From Alteromonas portus (GTDB taxonomy: Bacteria > Pseudomonadota > Gammaproteobacteria > Enterobacterales > Alteromonadaceae): a stretch of DNA of 64,000 nt. The stretch covers positions 1 through 64,000 of the forward strand of contig NZ_SWCO01000001.1 in assembly GCF_005117025.1 (NCBI RefSeq). The letters run 5' to 3'. The notes beneath the pieces are model-generated. The model was given only the letters and a program-made list of their open reading frames with translations, was not told the DNA's origin and did no database searches. Below are positions 1 through 8,059 of this stretch, piece after piece. The stretch's first letter is position 1. Each line of letters begins with the position of its first letter. A program made the translations under genes and the position numbers.

Positions 1-67
1 AGAGAAATACACTTACAAATATATTAAGTAACCCGAGAACAACCAGCGTAATCCAAATTACATCCAT
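1..67 (-). CDS. Integron cassette gene, N-terminal part only (small membrane protein)
   Basis: This is the leftmost cassette in view, and its 3' part lies outside the window. Reading the minus strand from an ATG at 67 gives an open frame to the edge. The peptide begins MDVIWITLVVLGLL and is almost entirely hydrophobic, so it is probably a membrane-spanning segment. A GGGAG ribosome-binding sequence lies about 10 bases before the ATG. The position just beyond the attC site at 87-203, on the same strand as the other cassettes, supports the call. Family is unknown. Confidence 0.45.
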   Translation of the reverse strand, partial: MDVIWITLVVLGLLNIFVSVFL

Positions 68-86
68 TGTTTAAATTCTCCCAGTC

Positions 87-203
87 ATATAACGGCCCGC
101 ATAACGGGCAAAAATACGTAGGCTATAATACAGAGCGAAGCGAAGGGAGCCTACGTGTTTTTGTCCCAGCGAGCCCGCGAGCGAGTTTATGCGATTGTTA
201 GGT
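87..203 (-). repeat. attC recombination site
   Basis: Imperfect inverted repeat of 117 bp bounded on the plus strand by ATATAAC (87-93) and GTTAGGT (197-203), the outer core sites that integron integrases cut. Between them are complementary arms, including CGTAGGC and GCCTACG. The central segment with GTCCCAGCGA is shared with the other attC sites of the array. It belongs to the cassette carrying the gene at 218-622. Confidence 0.85.
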
Positions 204-217
204 GCTTTCACGGTGGC

Positions 218-622
218 TTAGTAATCCTCTATTTCTAAAGGAGAAAGCGTGTAAATAACACGATATCCAGATCCACTACATGTATTTCCATAATCTACAT
301 ATAATTTTGTATTTGTTAACTTTTTATGGGAAATCATAACGCTGGATAAGTCCATTTCCTCATCTGTACCCGTCATGTGAGGTGAAAAGAATAACTTTAT
401 ATCGTCACCATTCAATTCCTGAACTACAGCAGACTCGAATTCTAATCCTTTGAATGTCTTTGGAGTTGTTAAGATATATTGAAACCCAAAACCTATATCA
501 TGTGATTTGATGAGAATGTCTGATTCAATCACATGTTCTGTCGGTAGTTGCTGACAAATAAATATTCTGGACATCGCGTTGTTAGAAATCACAGCAGTAA
601 AAAATAGCCAGAATGGTTTCAT
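218..622 (-). CDS. Integron cassette protein, 134 aa, probably exported
   Basis: An unrecognised cassette gene. The start is taken as the ATG at 622 rather than the GTG six bases upstream, because the ATG follows the AGGT of the attC core at a workable distance. The N terminus (MKPFWLFFTAVISNNAMS) is a short basic start followed by a hydrophobic run, resembling a signal peptide. The rest is mixed alpha/beta without membrane segments and carries two cysteines, one near the N terminus and one near the C terminus. It lies between attC sites 87-203 and 627-734 and has no visible promoter, so it probably depends on the integron promoter. No function can be assigned. Confidence 0.65.
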   Translation of the reverse strand: MKPFWLFFTAVISNNAMSRIFICQQLPTEHVIESDILIKSHDIGFGFQYILTTPKTFKGLEFESAVVQELNGDDIKLFFSPHMTGTDEEMDLSSVMISHKKLTNTKLYVDYGNTCSGSGYRVIYTLSPLEIEDY

Positions 623-626
623 AGGC

Positions 627-734
627 ACCTAACTTTTCAATAACGGGCGCAGGCACGTGGGGCATAATGGCGAAGCCGCCCCGCGTGTATGCGTCCCAGC
701 GAACGAAGTGAGTGAGTTTATTGGGTTGTTAGGT
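627..734 (-). repeat. attC recombination site
   Basis: A 108-bp site bounded by ACCTAAC (627-633) and GTTAGGT (728-734), which are exact reverse complements. Inner arms CAATAA and TTATTG also pair. The middle (GGGGCATAATGGCGAAGCC and the following GC-rich part) is almost identical to the sites at 1766-1875 and 2541-2648. It ends the cassette that carries the gene at 750-974. Confidence 0.88.
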
Positions 735-749
735 TTGTGTTTAATTTGC

Positions 750-974
750 CTAGAGAGTTGAGCCATCTTGCTCATCCTTCTCCTCATATAATTTACGCTT
801 AAGGTATTTAATATTCGCGTTTAGCTCTTTAACCGCAAATTTAGACTCTCGTGCCATATCTCGCATTTCTTTTACGCGCTTAGAAATGAGGAAGATAAAA
901 ATAGGAACGAGTAACCATAAAATTAATAATGATATTTGAATGAGAATAGTAAAACTTCCAAAAAGCGCTTCCAT
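750..974 (-). CDS. Integron cassette protein, 74 aa, single membrane segment plus coiled coil
   Basis: Small cassette gene with a good ribosome-binding sequence (AAAGGAAAG, 7 bases before the ATG at 974). Residues about 8-30 are strongly hydrophobic and form one transmembrane helix. Residues about 32-70 are charged and heptad-like (KRVKEMRDMARESK onwards), predicting a cytoplasmic coiled coil. This architecture suits a membrane-anchored adaptor or inhibitor, but that is inference; no family is recognised. It lies between attC sites 627-734 and 996-1110. Confidence 0.65.
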   Translation of the reverse strand: MEALFGSFTILIQISLLILWLLVPIFIFLISKRVKEMRDMARESKFAVKELNANIKYLKRKLYEEKDEQDGSTL

Positions 975-995
975 AATAAATCTTTCCTTTTAAAA

Positions 996-1110
996 ACCTA
1001 ACACCCACATAAGGGGCAGTAATACGTGGGCTAAAATTTGGAGCGAAGCGACAGAGCCCACGTGTTACTGTCCCAGCGAGCCTGCGAGCGACTTAATGTG
1101 ATTGTTATAT
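996..1110 (-). repeat. attC recombination site
   Basis: A 115-bp imperfect palindrome with ACCTAAC at 996-1002 and GTTATAT at 1104-1110. The internal arms CACGTGGGCT-like and AGCCCACGTG pair around a short variable loop. The conserved GTCCCAGCGAGC segment matches the site at 87-203. The stop codon of the gene at 1105-1377 lies inside its outer core. Confidence 0.85.
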
Positions 1111-1377
1111 GCTGCCAGCGTTGGGATTACCAGAGCCTTTAAATGTAATTGTGTCACCGTTAAAATTTGTGAAAACTACCATTCCATTAATTTGACCAGG
1201 AATGATGAGGAACTTTTTTTCACGGTTTTCAATAAGGCTAAAGTCAGAAGAGTCGAAATGACCGCCCCATTGCTTCAGTGAACCAGTCTGATACATACTC
1301 AGCTGCCCCTCGAGATTATCAGCTAGTACCTTACCTTCTACTTCAATACGTCCATTATTAAAACTAAATGTACTCAT
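1105..1377 (-). CDS. Integron cassette protein, 90 aa, soluble and beta-rich
   Basis: Cassette gene starting at the ATG at 1377, 6 bases after an AAGGA ribosome-binding sequence. The product has no signal peptide or membrane segment and alternates polar and hydrophobic residues like a small beta-sandwich (for example KFLIIPGQINGMVVFTNFNG). Its TAA stop (1107-1105) is supplied by the outer core of the attC site at 996-1110, so gene and recombination site overlap by six bases. No homologue is recognised. Confidence 0.65.
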   Translation of the reverse strand: MSTFSFNNGRIEVEGKVLADNLEGQLSMYQTGSLKQWGGHFDSSDFSLIENREKKFLIIPGQINGMVVFTNFNGDTITFKGSGNPNAGSI

Positions 1378-1406
1378 TTTTCATCCTTACTATGAGATTT
1401 CAAAGC

Positions 1407-1517
1407 ATATAACACTAAGCTAAGGGGCAAATGCACAATGCGATAATTGCGAAGCCGCATTGTGTATTTGTCCCAGCGACCCGCGTAGCGGGTTGCGACT
1501 TAAGCGTTTTGTTAGGC
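1407..1517 (-). repeat. attC recombination site
   Basis: A 111-bp site from ATATAAC (1407-1413) to GTTAGGC (1511-1517), with inner arms ACTAAGC/CTTAAGCG and GCACAATGCG/GCATTGTG. The segment GTCCCAGCGACC is shared with the other sites. It ends the cassette carrying the 59-codon gene at 1512-1691, whose stop codon lies within it. Confidence 0.85.
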
Positions 1518-1691
1518 GTGCAACTGAACGCACGCGGCTTTGCCGCCACCGATTGCCAAACAAACCGCTGATTTAAATTTAATAAATCCACGATAAAACA
1601 ACATTGTACGAAATGCTAGATGTAACGCGGCTGCACAAATAGAAACACGAGCTGATACAACCGATAAAGCAAGTAGAGCAACGAGATTCAT
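1512..1691 (-). CDS. Integron cassette protein, 59 aa, hydrophobic
   Basis: This short frame accounts for an otherwise empty cassette. From the ATG at 1691 it reads 59 codons and stops at a TAA (1514-1512) inside the attC core, as four cassettes here do. The N terminus MNLVALLALSVVSARVSI is hydrophobic, and much of residues 1-50 could form one or two membrane segments. The C terminus is basic and glycine-rich (IGGGKAACVQLHA). An AGGT sits four bases before the start. The frame fits the cassette boundaries exactly, which is the main support. It vaguely resembles small hypothetical proteins from Vibrio cassette arrays; that is recollection, not a search. Confidence 0.55.
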   Translation of the reverse strand: MNLVALLALSVVSARVSICAAALHLAFRTMLFYRGFIKFKSAVCLAIGGGKAACVQLHA

Positions 1692-1765
1692 AACGACCTA
1701 GCGAAACAACCTATCGGTTGGAATGTCACAAATGAACTAGCAAATCGATTTGGTAGGGAACAACC

Positions 1766-1875
1766 GCCTAAAACTTTTCAATAACGGGCGCAAGCACGTA
1801 GGGCATAATGGCGAAGCCGCCCTGCGTGTATGCGTCCCAGCGAACGAAGTGAGTGTGTTGATTGGGTTGTTATGT
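1766..1875 (-). repeat. attC recombination site
   Basis: About 110 bp with GTTATGT (1869-1875) at one end. At the other end is a slightly irregular core, GCCTAAAAC (1766-1774), with two extra A residues relative to GCCTAAC. The centre is nearly identical to the sites at 627-734 and 2541-2648. The irregular core may reduce recombination at that junction. Confidence 0.82.
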
Positions 1876-2094
1876 TCGTTTTTGATAAAAGCGCTCTGTC
1901 AAAAAATGGATTGAGTTGTAAGTCCAGCTAACGCAAATGCCGAAGACTATAAAAATTGGAAGGGAGAAGTTGGAAAGCTTAACGATATTGGCCTGCGAAG
2001 CGTCTAATCCTGCAAGCTTTAGGACAAAACCAGAAAGTAAGACCGACAAAATAAATATTACGAGTTTGAAGCTTTTAGAATTATTTACATCCAT
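1870..2094 (-). CDS. Integron cassette protein, 74 aa, two membrane segments
   Basis: Small membrane protein. The ATG at 2094 follows AAGGAG with good spacing. Residues about 9-29 (FKLVIFILSVLLSGFVLKLA) and 42-62 (FSLPIFIVFGICVSW) are hydrophobic helices joined by a short loop, with a basic C-terminal tail. Its TAA stop (1872-1870) is part of the attC core at 1869-1875. Its start lies one base after the stop of the upstream cassette frame at 2096-2368, suggesting translational coupling. No family is recognised. Confidence 0.65.
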   Translation of the reverse strand: MDVNNSKSFKLVIFILSVLLSGFVLKLAGLDASQANIVKLSNFSLPIFIVFGICVSWTYNSIHFLTERFYQKRT

Positions 2095-2095
2095 A

Positions 2096-2368
2096 TCAAT
2101 TCTCCTTTTCCATTCGAGAATATAACATTAAGCTAAGCGGCGCAGTTGCGTGGGGCATAATGGCGAAGCCGCCCCGCGTAAATGCGTCCGAGCGACCGAA
2201 GGGAGTGGTCTTAAGCGCCTTGTTATAAGCAGAGCCAGTTCCTTTGGTCTTTTTAAAAACTGATGAAGCCAGCATACGATTGATTGTTAACACAGACAAG
2301 AAAAACGACTGTGCAGTGACGGTTTTGATTTGACTGAAGCTAGCCGCCATTTGAACTGTCAAACGCAT
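2096..2368 (-). CDS. Integron cassette reading frame that runs through its attC site, 90 aa
   Basis: The frame starts at an ATG at 2368. Residues 1-46 (MRLTVQMAASFSQIKTV onward, then FFLSVLTINRMLASSVFKK) are cassette-specific. Residues after about 47 are translated from the attC site at 2120-2228. It ends at a TGA (2098-2096) one base before the ATG of the next cassette gene. The core resembles short cassette peptides I recall from Vibrio arrays, but no name is certain. It may be a genuine gene or a leader that helps translation of the following cassette. About 170 bp of this cassette upstream of the start (2369-2540) shows no convincing frame. Confidence 0.4.
   Translation of the reverse strand: MRLTVQMAASFSQIKTVTAQSFFLSVLTINRMLASSVFKKTKGTGSAYNKALKTTPFGRSDAFTRGGFAIMPHATAPLSLMLYSRMEKEN
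2120..2228 (-). repeat. attC recombination site
   Basis: A 109-bp site from ATATAAC (2120-2126) to GTTATAA (2222-2228), with paired arms ATTAAGCTAAGCGG and CTTAAGCGCCTT. It carries the same GGGGCATAATGGCGAAGCC core as its neighbours but has GTCCGAGCGACC where the others have GTCCCAGCGA. The frame at 2096-2368 is open across it. Confidence 0.83.
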
Positions 2369-2540
2369 TGGCGCTTGTTGACGTCGAATAATAACTTGGC
2401 GATAAAGCGCCTAATGCGCAACCTTTGAATTGAAAGCGGCGGATTTAAACCTATCACAAGCCAGAGCGATGCTAATGAAAACAGGTGAGGGCAGTTGTGC
2501 TAAGATTTTTATAAAGCCAAACGCAGTTTAGGCTGACGCC

Positions 2541-2648
2541 TTATAACTTTCCAATAACGGGCGCAGACATGTGGGGCATAATGGCGAAGCCGCCCCGCGT
2601 GTATGCGTCCCAGCGAACGAAGTGAGTGAGTTTATTGGGTTGTTAGGT
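2541..2648 (-). repeat. attC recombination site of the first cassette
   Basis: A 108-bp site from TTATAAC (2541-2547) to GTTAGGT (2642-2648), with inner arms CCAATAA/TTATTGG. It is nearly identical in the middle to the sites at 627-734 and 1766-1875, so the array shares a common attC type, as in sedentary chromosomal integrons. It ends the cassette closest to the integrase gene. Confidence 0.88.
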
Positions 2649-2951
2649 GACACTTTTTAAAACTTCCTGTAAGAATTTATCTAATTCCTCGGAAAAAGAC
2701 TTACCCACTTTTCCAAAATACAAACCTATTTCATTTTGTCCAACGACATGACACCCAAACGCGTTTTCGATGGTGAGTGTACTCATGTCGTCTAGGCCTT
2801 CAAATGCTAGCAGAAGCTTTGGGTTTCCGTTTGGCCTAGCAAATTCCCAGTAACCGGAAATTTCATAATCATTGCCAGGTAGTTCTTGAACGAATTGCCA
2901 CTTTTTTCTTTCTAAAGCTTTTCTTAAAAGCTCCAAATGTTTAATGCTCAT
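2643..2951 (-). CDS. First integron cassette protein, 102 aa, soluble
   Basis: The cassette adjoining attI, and so likely the best expressed. The start is placed at the ATG at 2951 (MSIKHLELLRKALER), because an upstream in-frame start would lie across the recombination point. The AGGTG of the core GTTAGGTG sits five bases before the ATG and can act as ribosome-binding sequence. The product is acidic and mixed alpha/beta: an N-terminal amphipathic helix, a strand-rich middle (YEISGYWEFARPNG, PKLLLAFEGL) and a C-terminal helix (FSEELDKFLQEVLKS). It has no signal or membrane segment. The TAA stop (2645-2643) lies in the attC core. Function is unknown. Confidence 0.65.
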   Translation of the reverse strand: MSIKHLELLRKALERKKWQFVQELPGNDYEISGYWEFARPNGNPKLLLAFEGLDDMSTLTIENAFGCHVVGQNEIGLYFGKVGKSFSEELDKFLQEVLKSVT

Positions 2952-2957
2952 GGTGGC

Positions 2958-3020
2958 ACCTAACAATTTAGTGTAAGGAAAAAATCCTTTATGCAAGGCG
3001 GATAATTTCCATATATCACA
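2958..3020 (-). other. attI: primary integron insertion site (approximate extent)
   Basis: The core ACCTAAC (2958-2964; GTTAGGT on the cassette strand) joins the first cassette to the unique sequence before intI. attI lies in this position in integrons, next to the integrase start and without the palindromic structure of attC. Only the core is directly visible; the outer boundary is a guess. Confidence 0.6.
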
Positions 3021-3049
3021 TTTATAATTTTATCACTTTCGCACGTAAA
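3021..3049 (-). promoter_or_regulatory. Candidate cassette promoter (Pc)
   Basis: On the minus strand TTTACG (3049-3044) and TATAAA (3026-3021) are separated by 17 bp, pointing into the cassette array. The -10 matches consensus at five of six positions and the -35 at four. Cassette promoters in chromosomal integrons often lie between intI and attI, so the location fits. The region is AT-rich, so chance matches are possible. Confidence 0.45.
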
Positions 3050-3148
3050 TACATTTTCATCAATAACCTACACTTTGTATCTGAAAATACTGAACTTAAG
3101 TACGGAATCTTTCCTTTTTATTTTACGGTCGGGTTAAAAACCGCAATT

Positions 3149-3164
3149 CTGTTTTTATTTACAG
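3149..3164 (+). promoter_or_regulatory. LexA (SOS) box before intI
   Basis: CTGTTTTTATTTACAG is an exact CTGT-N8-ACAG match to the gammaproteobacterial LexA operator and ends 17 bases before the intI start codon. LexA control of integrase genes is known in mobile and Vibrio integrons. Here it implies that cassette shuffling rises after DNA damage. Confidence 0.82.
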
Positions 3165-3181
3165 TAATAAAATTTAGACAA

Positions 3182-4150
3182 ATGAAATCAATGTTCATGC
3201 AAATGGTGATAGAGCATATGCACAACCGTCGCTATGCGAAGCGTTCGATAGAACTCTATAGCAAATGGATCATTAGCTTTATTCGCTTTAACAACAATCG
3301 GCACCCATCTGACATGGGAGATAAAGAAGTTGAAGTGTTTCTGTCTCACTTAGTTAACGCTAAAAATGTGGCGCCAGCCACTCAGGCTAGCGCGCTAAAT
3401 GCACTAGCGTTCTTGTATCGCGATATATTGGAAAGGCCACTTTCGTGCGAACTCAATTTTGTTGCCAGCCGAAGGCAAGCTAAGCTTCCGGTTGTATTAA
3501 CGCAGGAAGAGGTCGTTTCTCTTTTTGAGCAAATTCCTGCCAACCTGAAGTTACCAATATCTTTATTGTATGGAAGTGGTTTGCGGCTAATGGAAGCGGT
3601 TAGGCTACGAGTTAAAGACATCGATTTTGACTACAACGCTATTCGCATTTGGGATGGGAAAGGCGGTAAGCATCGCATTGTTACCTTGGCTGCGGAACTA
3701 AAGCCCGGTCTTACTCGACAAATCGCTATGGTAGAAAACTTTTTGGCGGCTGATTTAGAAAACCCCAAATACGCAGGCGTCTATCTACCTCATCGGTTAC
3801 GATTGAAATACAAAAACGCGCCCAGAGAGTTAGGCTGGCATTATTTATTTCCCTCTTCTCGATTATCTGTCGATCCTGAAAGTAAAAGGGTGCGACGACA
3901 TCATATTGATGAATCGAGTATACAAAAAGCGATACGAAACACGGCAAAAACTTGTGACATTAAAAAGAAAGTTACGCCTCATACGCTACGCCACTCTTTT
4001 GCAACCCATTTGCTACAATCGGGCGCTGATATTAGAACGGTGCAAACACAGTTAGGTCATTCAGACGTAAAGACCACGCAAATTTATACTCACGTGCTTC
4101 AGCAAGGTGCGCAGGGGGTGGTAAGTCCTTTATCTCGTGTTTTGAAGTAA
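3182..4150 (+). CDS. intI: Integron integrase IntI (tyrosine recombinase)
   Basis: Catalyses attI x attC and attC x attC recombination, capturing and shuffling gene cassettes. The 322-residue product has an N-terminal SAM-like DNA-binding domain (about 1-95) and a C-terminal catalytic domain. Visible catalytic residues are R135 (GSGLRLMEA), H267 and R270 (HTLRHSF), H293 (LGHSD) and the nucleophile Y302 (IYTHV). The segment between about 185 and 260, with HYLFPSSR and RRHHIDESS, is the extra insertion typical of IntI and absent from XerC/D. The frame is intact and of normal length, so the enzyme should be active. It diverges from the cassettes and ends before a bidirectional terminator facing fadA. 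No clear Shine-Dalgarno precedes the ATG. Confidence 0.93.
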   Translation: MKSMFMQMVIEHMHNRRYAKRSIELYSKWIISFIRFNNNRHPSDMGDKEVEVFLSHLVNAKNVAPATQASALNALAFLYRDILERPLSCELNFVASRRQAKLPVVLTQEEVVSLFEQIPANLKLPISLLYGSGLRLMEAVRLRVKDIDFDYNAIRIWDGKGGKHRIVTLAAELKPGLTRQIAMVENFLAADLENPKYAGVYLPHRLRLKYKNAPRELGWHYLFPSSRLSVDPESKRVRRHHIDESSIQKAIRNTAKTCDIKKKVTPHTLRHSFATHLLQSGADIRTVQTQLGHSDVKTTQIYTHVLQQGAQGVVSPLSRVLK

Positions 4151-4175
4151 TCTGAAAACTGATTAAAACCAACAA

Positions 4176-4197
4176 AAAAGGGCCCGAAGGCCCTTTT
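4176..4197. terminator. Bidirectional terminator between intI and fadA
   Basis: Nine-base-pair stem AAAAGGGCC/GGCCCTTTT with a CGAA loop. A-runs and T-runs on both sides allow it to serve both convergent genes. Confidence 0.85.
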
Positions 4198-4231
4198 GAA
4201 AACTTAGCTTTAAAACCTCTTATTCAAACGC

Positions 4232-5413
<1,182 letters not shown>

Positions 5414-7564
5414 TTATGCGAAATAGGATTTACCAGCAGCGGCCATTTCACGAACGCCGTCTGAGATCTGATAAATTGGACCAAGTTCAGCGTACTTGTC
5501 TGCCATAGCAACAAAGTTCGCCAAGCCAATGGTTTCAATCCAACGGAAAATACCACCGCGGAATGGAGGGAAACCTAAGCCGTAAAGTAGCGCCATATCT
5601 GCTTCAGCTGCGCTATCTACAATGCCTTCTTCTAGGCAGCGAATTGCTTCGTTTGCCATAGGGATCATAAGGCGTGCAATAATGTCGTCTGCTTCAAAGT
5701 CAGTCTTCTCAGCTACGTGTGGCGCCATTAAAGCATATGCTTCTTCTGCAGGTGTTTTAGACGGCTTGCCGCGCTTATCAACACCGTAGTTGTAGAAACC
5801 TTTACCGTTCTTCTGACCTAAACGCTGCTCTTTGTAGAAAAGAGTTACCGGGTCGTTGTCTAGGCGAGCCATACGCTCTGGAATACCCGCAGCCATTACG
5901 TCTGCTGCGTGATCGCCCGTGTCGATACCCACAACGTCCATTAGGTAAGCAGGGCCCATAGGCCAGCCGAAGATTTTTTCCATTACTTTATCAACCGCAA
6001 CGAAGTCAGCGCCGTCGATAAGTAGCTTACTGAAGCCCGCAAAGTATGGGAACAATACGCGGTTTACTAAGAACCCTGGGCAGTCGTTAACCACAATTGG
6101 GGTTTTGCCCATTTTAAGGGTAGCGGCTACTACTGCATTAATGGTTTCTTCAGACGTTTTCTCGCCACGAATAATCTCAACTAGCGGCATACGGTGCACT
6201 GGGTTAAAGAAGTGCATACCACAGAAGCGCTCTGGCTTGTCTAGGCTTTCAGCTAGCTGATTGATAGAAATAGTAGAGGTGTTTGAACAGATGATAGCGT
6301 CGTCCGCTACATTGTCTTCTACTTCTTTAAGCACAATACCTTTTACTTTCGGGTTTTCTACAACCGCTTCAATAACAAGGTCTGCATCTTTAAGTGTGCT
6401 GTACTCAAGGGTAGGCGTGATAGCGTTAAGTGTTTGCGCCATTTTGGCCGCGTCTACTTTACCGCGCTGCATGCCTTTACCAAGAATTTTTGCTGCTTCA
6501 GAAAGGCCAAGGTCTAGTGCACCTTGATTAATGTCTTTCATGATAACTGGCGTGCCTTTCACGGCGCTTTGGTATGCAATACCGCCGCCCATGATGCCTG
6601 CGCCTAGCACAGCGTTAAGCTTAGATTGCTTAGTCGCTGCTTTCGCTTGCTTTTTACCTTTGCTCTTCACTAGCTGGTCGGCAAGGAAAATACCAATTTG
6701 CGCTTTCGCTGCGTCAGTTTTCGCTAACGCTACAAAGCCTTCATTTTCAAGCTTAAGTGCGCCTTCACGGTCTAGGCCCGCTGCTTTTTGAACAGTCTCA
6801 ACCATTTTGTGCGGAGCTGGGTAGTGTTTGCCAGCTTGCGCAAATACCATAGCTTGAGCAGTACTGAAGCTCATCATAGCTTCGTTTTTGTTAAGCTGTA
6901 GTGGGGCTTTCTTAACCGCACGACGTGCTTGCCAGTCAAACTTACCGTCAGCGGCGTCTTTCACCATTGAAAGCGCGCCTTCAACTAGCGCTTCTGGTGC
7001 AACAACGGCGTCAACCGCGCCTTCAGCCAAGGCTTTCGCGCCTTTTCTGTCGCGACCTGTGGTCATCCACTCAAGGGCATTGTCTGAACCAATAAGGCGA
7101 GGTAAACGAACCGTACCACCAAAACCAGGCATTAGGCCTAGTTTAACTTCGGGTAAACCAATGGAAGCGGTAGTGTCAGCAATACGCATGTCACACGCCA
7201 ATGCCATTTCACAACCACCGCCTAGCGCAAAGCCATTGATTGCAGCAATAGTAGGGAAAGGTAGGTCTTCGAAGCGGTCGAATACTTGTGACGTATTAGC
7301 AACCCACTGTAGTACTTCGGCATCGTCCATGGCGAATAGGCCAGTGAACTCTGTGATATCAGCACCCACGATAAATGCAGGTTTTGCACTGCGTACTACT
7401 AAGCCTTTAACATCGCCCTTCGCAAGCAGGGCTTGAGTTGCTTCGTCAAGTTCGCTCACTGTTTGGCGGTCGAACTTGTTTACTGAACCTTCGGCGTCGA
7501 ATACCAGCTCAGCAAAGCCGTCATCTAACAGGCTGACGGAAAGACTTTTGCCTGTGTATATCAT
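5414..7564 (-). CDS. fadB: Fatty acid oxidation complex alpha subunit FadB
   Basis: Multifunctional enzyme with enoyl-CoA hydratase/isomerase (about residues 1-190) and L-3-hydroxyacyl-CoA dehydrogenase (about 310-715) activities; partner of FadA. The start is the ATG at 7564 ([12 protein letters not shown]), six bases after AAGGAG and aligned with E. coli FadB; longer in-frame starts lack support. Visible motifs are the hydratase oxyanion/active-site region [13 protein letters not shown], the NAD-binding [11 protein letters not shown] and the dehydrogenase [14 protein letters not shown]. The length of 716 aa is normal. Expression is probably controlled from the gap upstream, which has a PsrA-like palindrome. 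Confidence 0.96.
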   Translation of the reverse strand: MIYTGKSLSVSLLDDGFAELVFDAEGSVNKFDRQTVSELDEATQALLAKGDVKGLVVRSAKPAFIVGADITEFTGLFAMDDAEVLQWVANTSQVFDRFEDLPFPTIAAINGFALGGGCEMALACDMRIADTTASIGLPEVKLGLMPGFGGTVRLPRLIGSDNALEWMTTGRDRKGAKALAEGAVDAVVAPEALVEGALSMVKDAADGKFDWQARRAVKKAPLQLNKNEAMMSFSTAQAMVFAQAGKHYPAPHKMVETVQKAAGLDREGALKLENEGFVALAKTDAAKAQIGIFLADQLVKSKGKKQAKAATKQSKLNAVLGAGIMGGGIAYQSAVKGTPVIMKDINQGALDLGLSEAAKILGKGMQRGKVDAAKMAQTLNAITPTLEYSTLKDADLVIEAVVENPKVKGIVLKEVEDNVADDAIICSNTSTISINQLAESLDKPERFCGMHFFNPVHRMPLVEIIRGEKTSEETINAVVAATLKMGKTPIVVNDCPGFLVNRVLFPYFAGFSKLLIDGADFVAVDKVMEKIFGWPMGPAYLMDVVGIDTGDHAADVMAAGIPERMARLDNDPVTLFYKEQRLGQKNGKGFYNYGVDKRGKPSKTPAEEAYALMAPHVAEKTDFEADDIIARLMIPMANEAIRCLEEGIVDSAAEADMALLYGLGFPPFRGGIFRWIETIGLANFVAMADKYAELGPIYQISDGVREMAAAGKSYFA

Positions 7565-7694
7565 TATCATCTCCTTCGGCATTGGCCAGGATGTTAGTGA
7601 AGTAATCCAACTAATTTGTAGGGTCGTATGCATTCACTAACGCGTTAGGGTGGCTAGATTCTTTACAAAGCCACACAAAATTTCAACAAAAAAT

Positions 7695-7708
7695 CAAACA
7701 AGCGTTTC
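7695..7708. promoter_or_regulatory. Candidate PsrA/fatty-acid-regulator operator upstream of fadB
   Basis: CAAAC-AAGC-GTTTC lies 131 bases before the fadB start and resembles the C/GAAAC-N2-4-GTTTG/C operator of the TetR-type regulator PsrA, which controls beta-oxidation genes in many gammaproteobacteria. The remaining parts of the 7565-8059 gap show no other clear element. The match is short, so confidence is modest. Confidence 0.35.
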
Positions 7709-8059
7709 AATTTGTCTAAGGTAGTGGTCCGATGACTTAAATTCAAGTGCAAATATCGAATTCAAGCTTCATTTCGGCATTGGTGGTTGTATAATGAGCG
7801 TTATTGGCGCAAAGCGCCAATCCAGCAAAAGAATAATCTACAATCATGTCAACTATGTTTGTAAAGCATAGCTAACGACAGCTGGCACAACATCTTCTTT
7901 GGCAAGGAGCCAGGCTGAAAATTTTCCCTTCGTTTATCAAACAAACGTTGTGGGTCAGTCGCAATGCTGCTTTTCAGCAACATTTTACAATCAGCTCGAT
8001 TCGGCAAAGTTGCCAGCGCTCATAAGCGTTCGAGTGTAGAGCAGGGTAGGAGTTCTATT

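Noticed and set aside
1937..2125. Plus-strand frame within the cassette array
   Set aside because: Antisense to a cassette gene that has proper boundaries and a ribosome-binding sequence.
87..2648. Regularly spaced repeats resembling a CRISPR array
   Set aside because: Repeats are about 110 bp, imperfect palindromes with GTTRRRY-like ends, separated by genes on one strand beside an integron integrase; they are attC sites.
6261..7436. Several plus-strand frames across fadB
   Set aside because: Shadows of the fadB coding sequence, without their own start signals.
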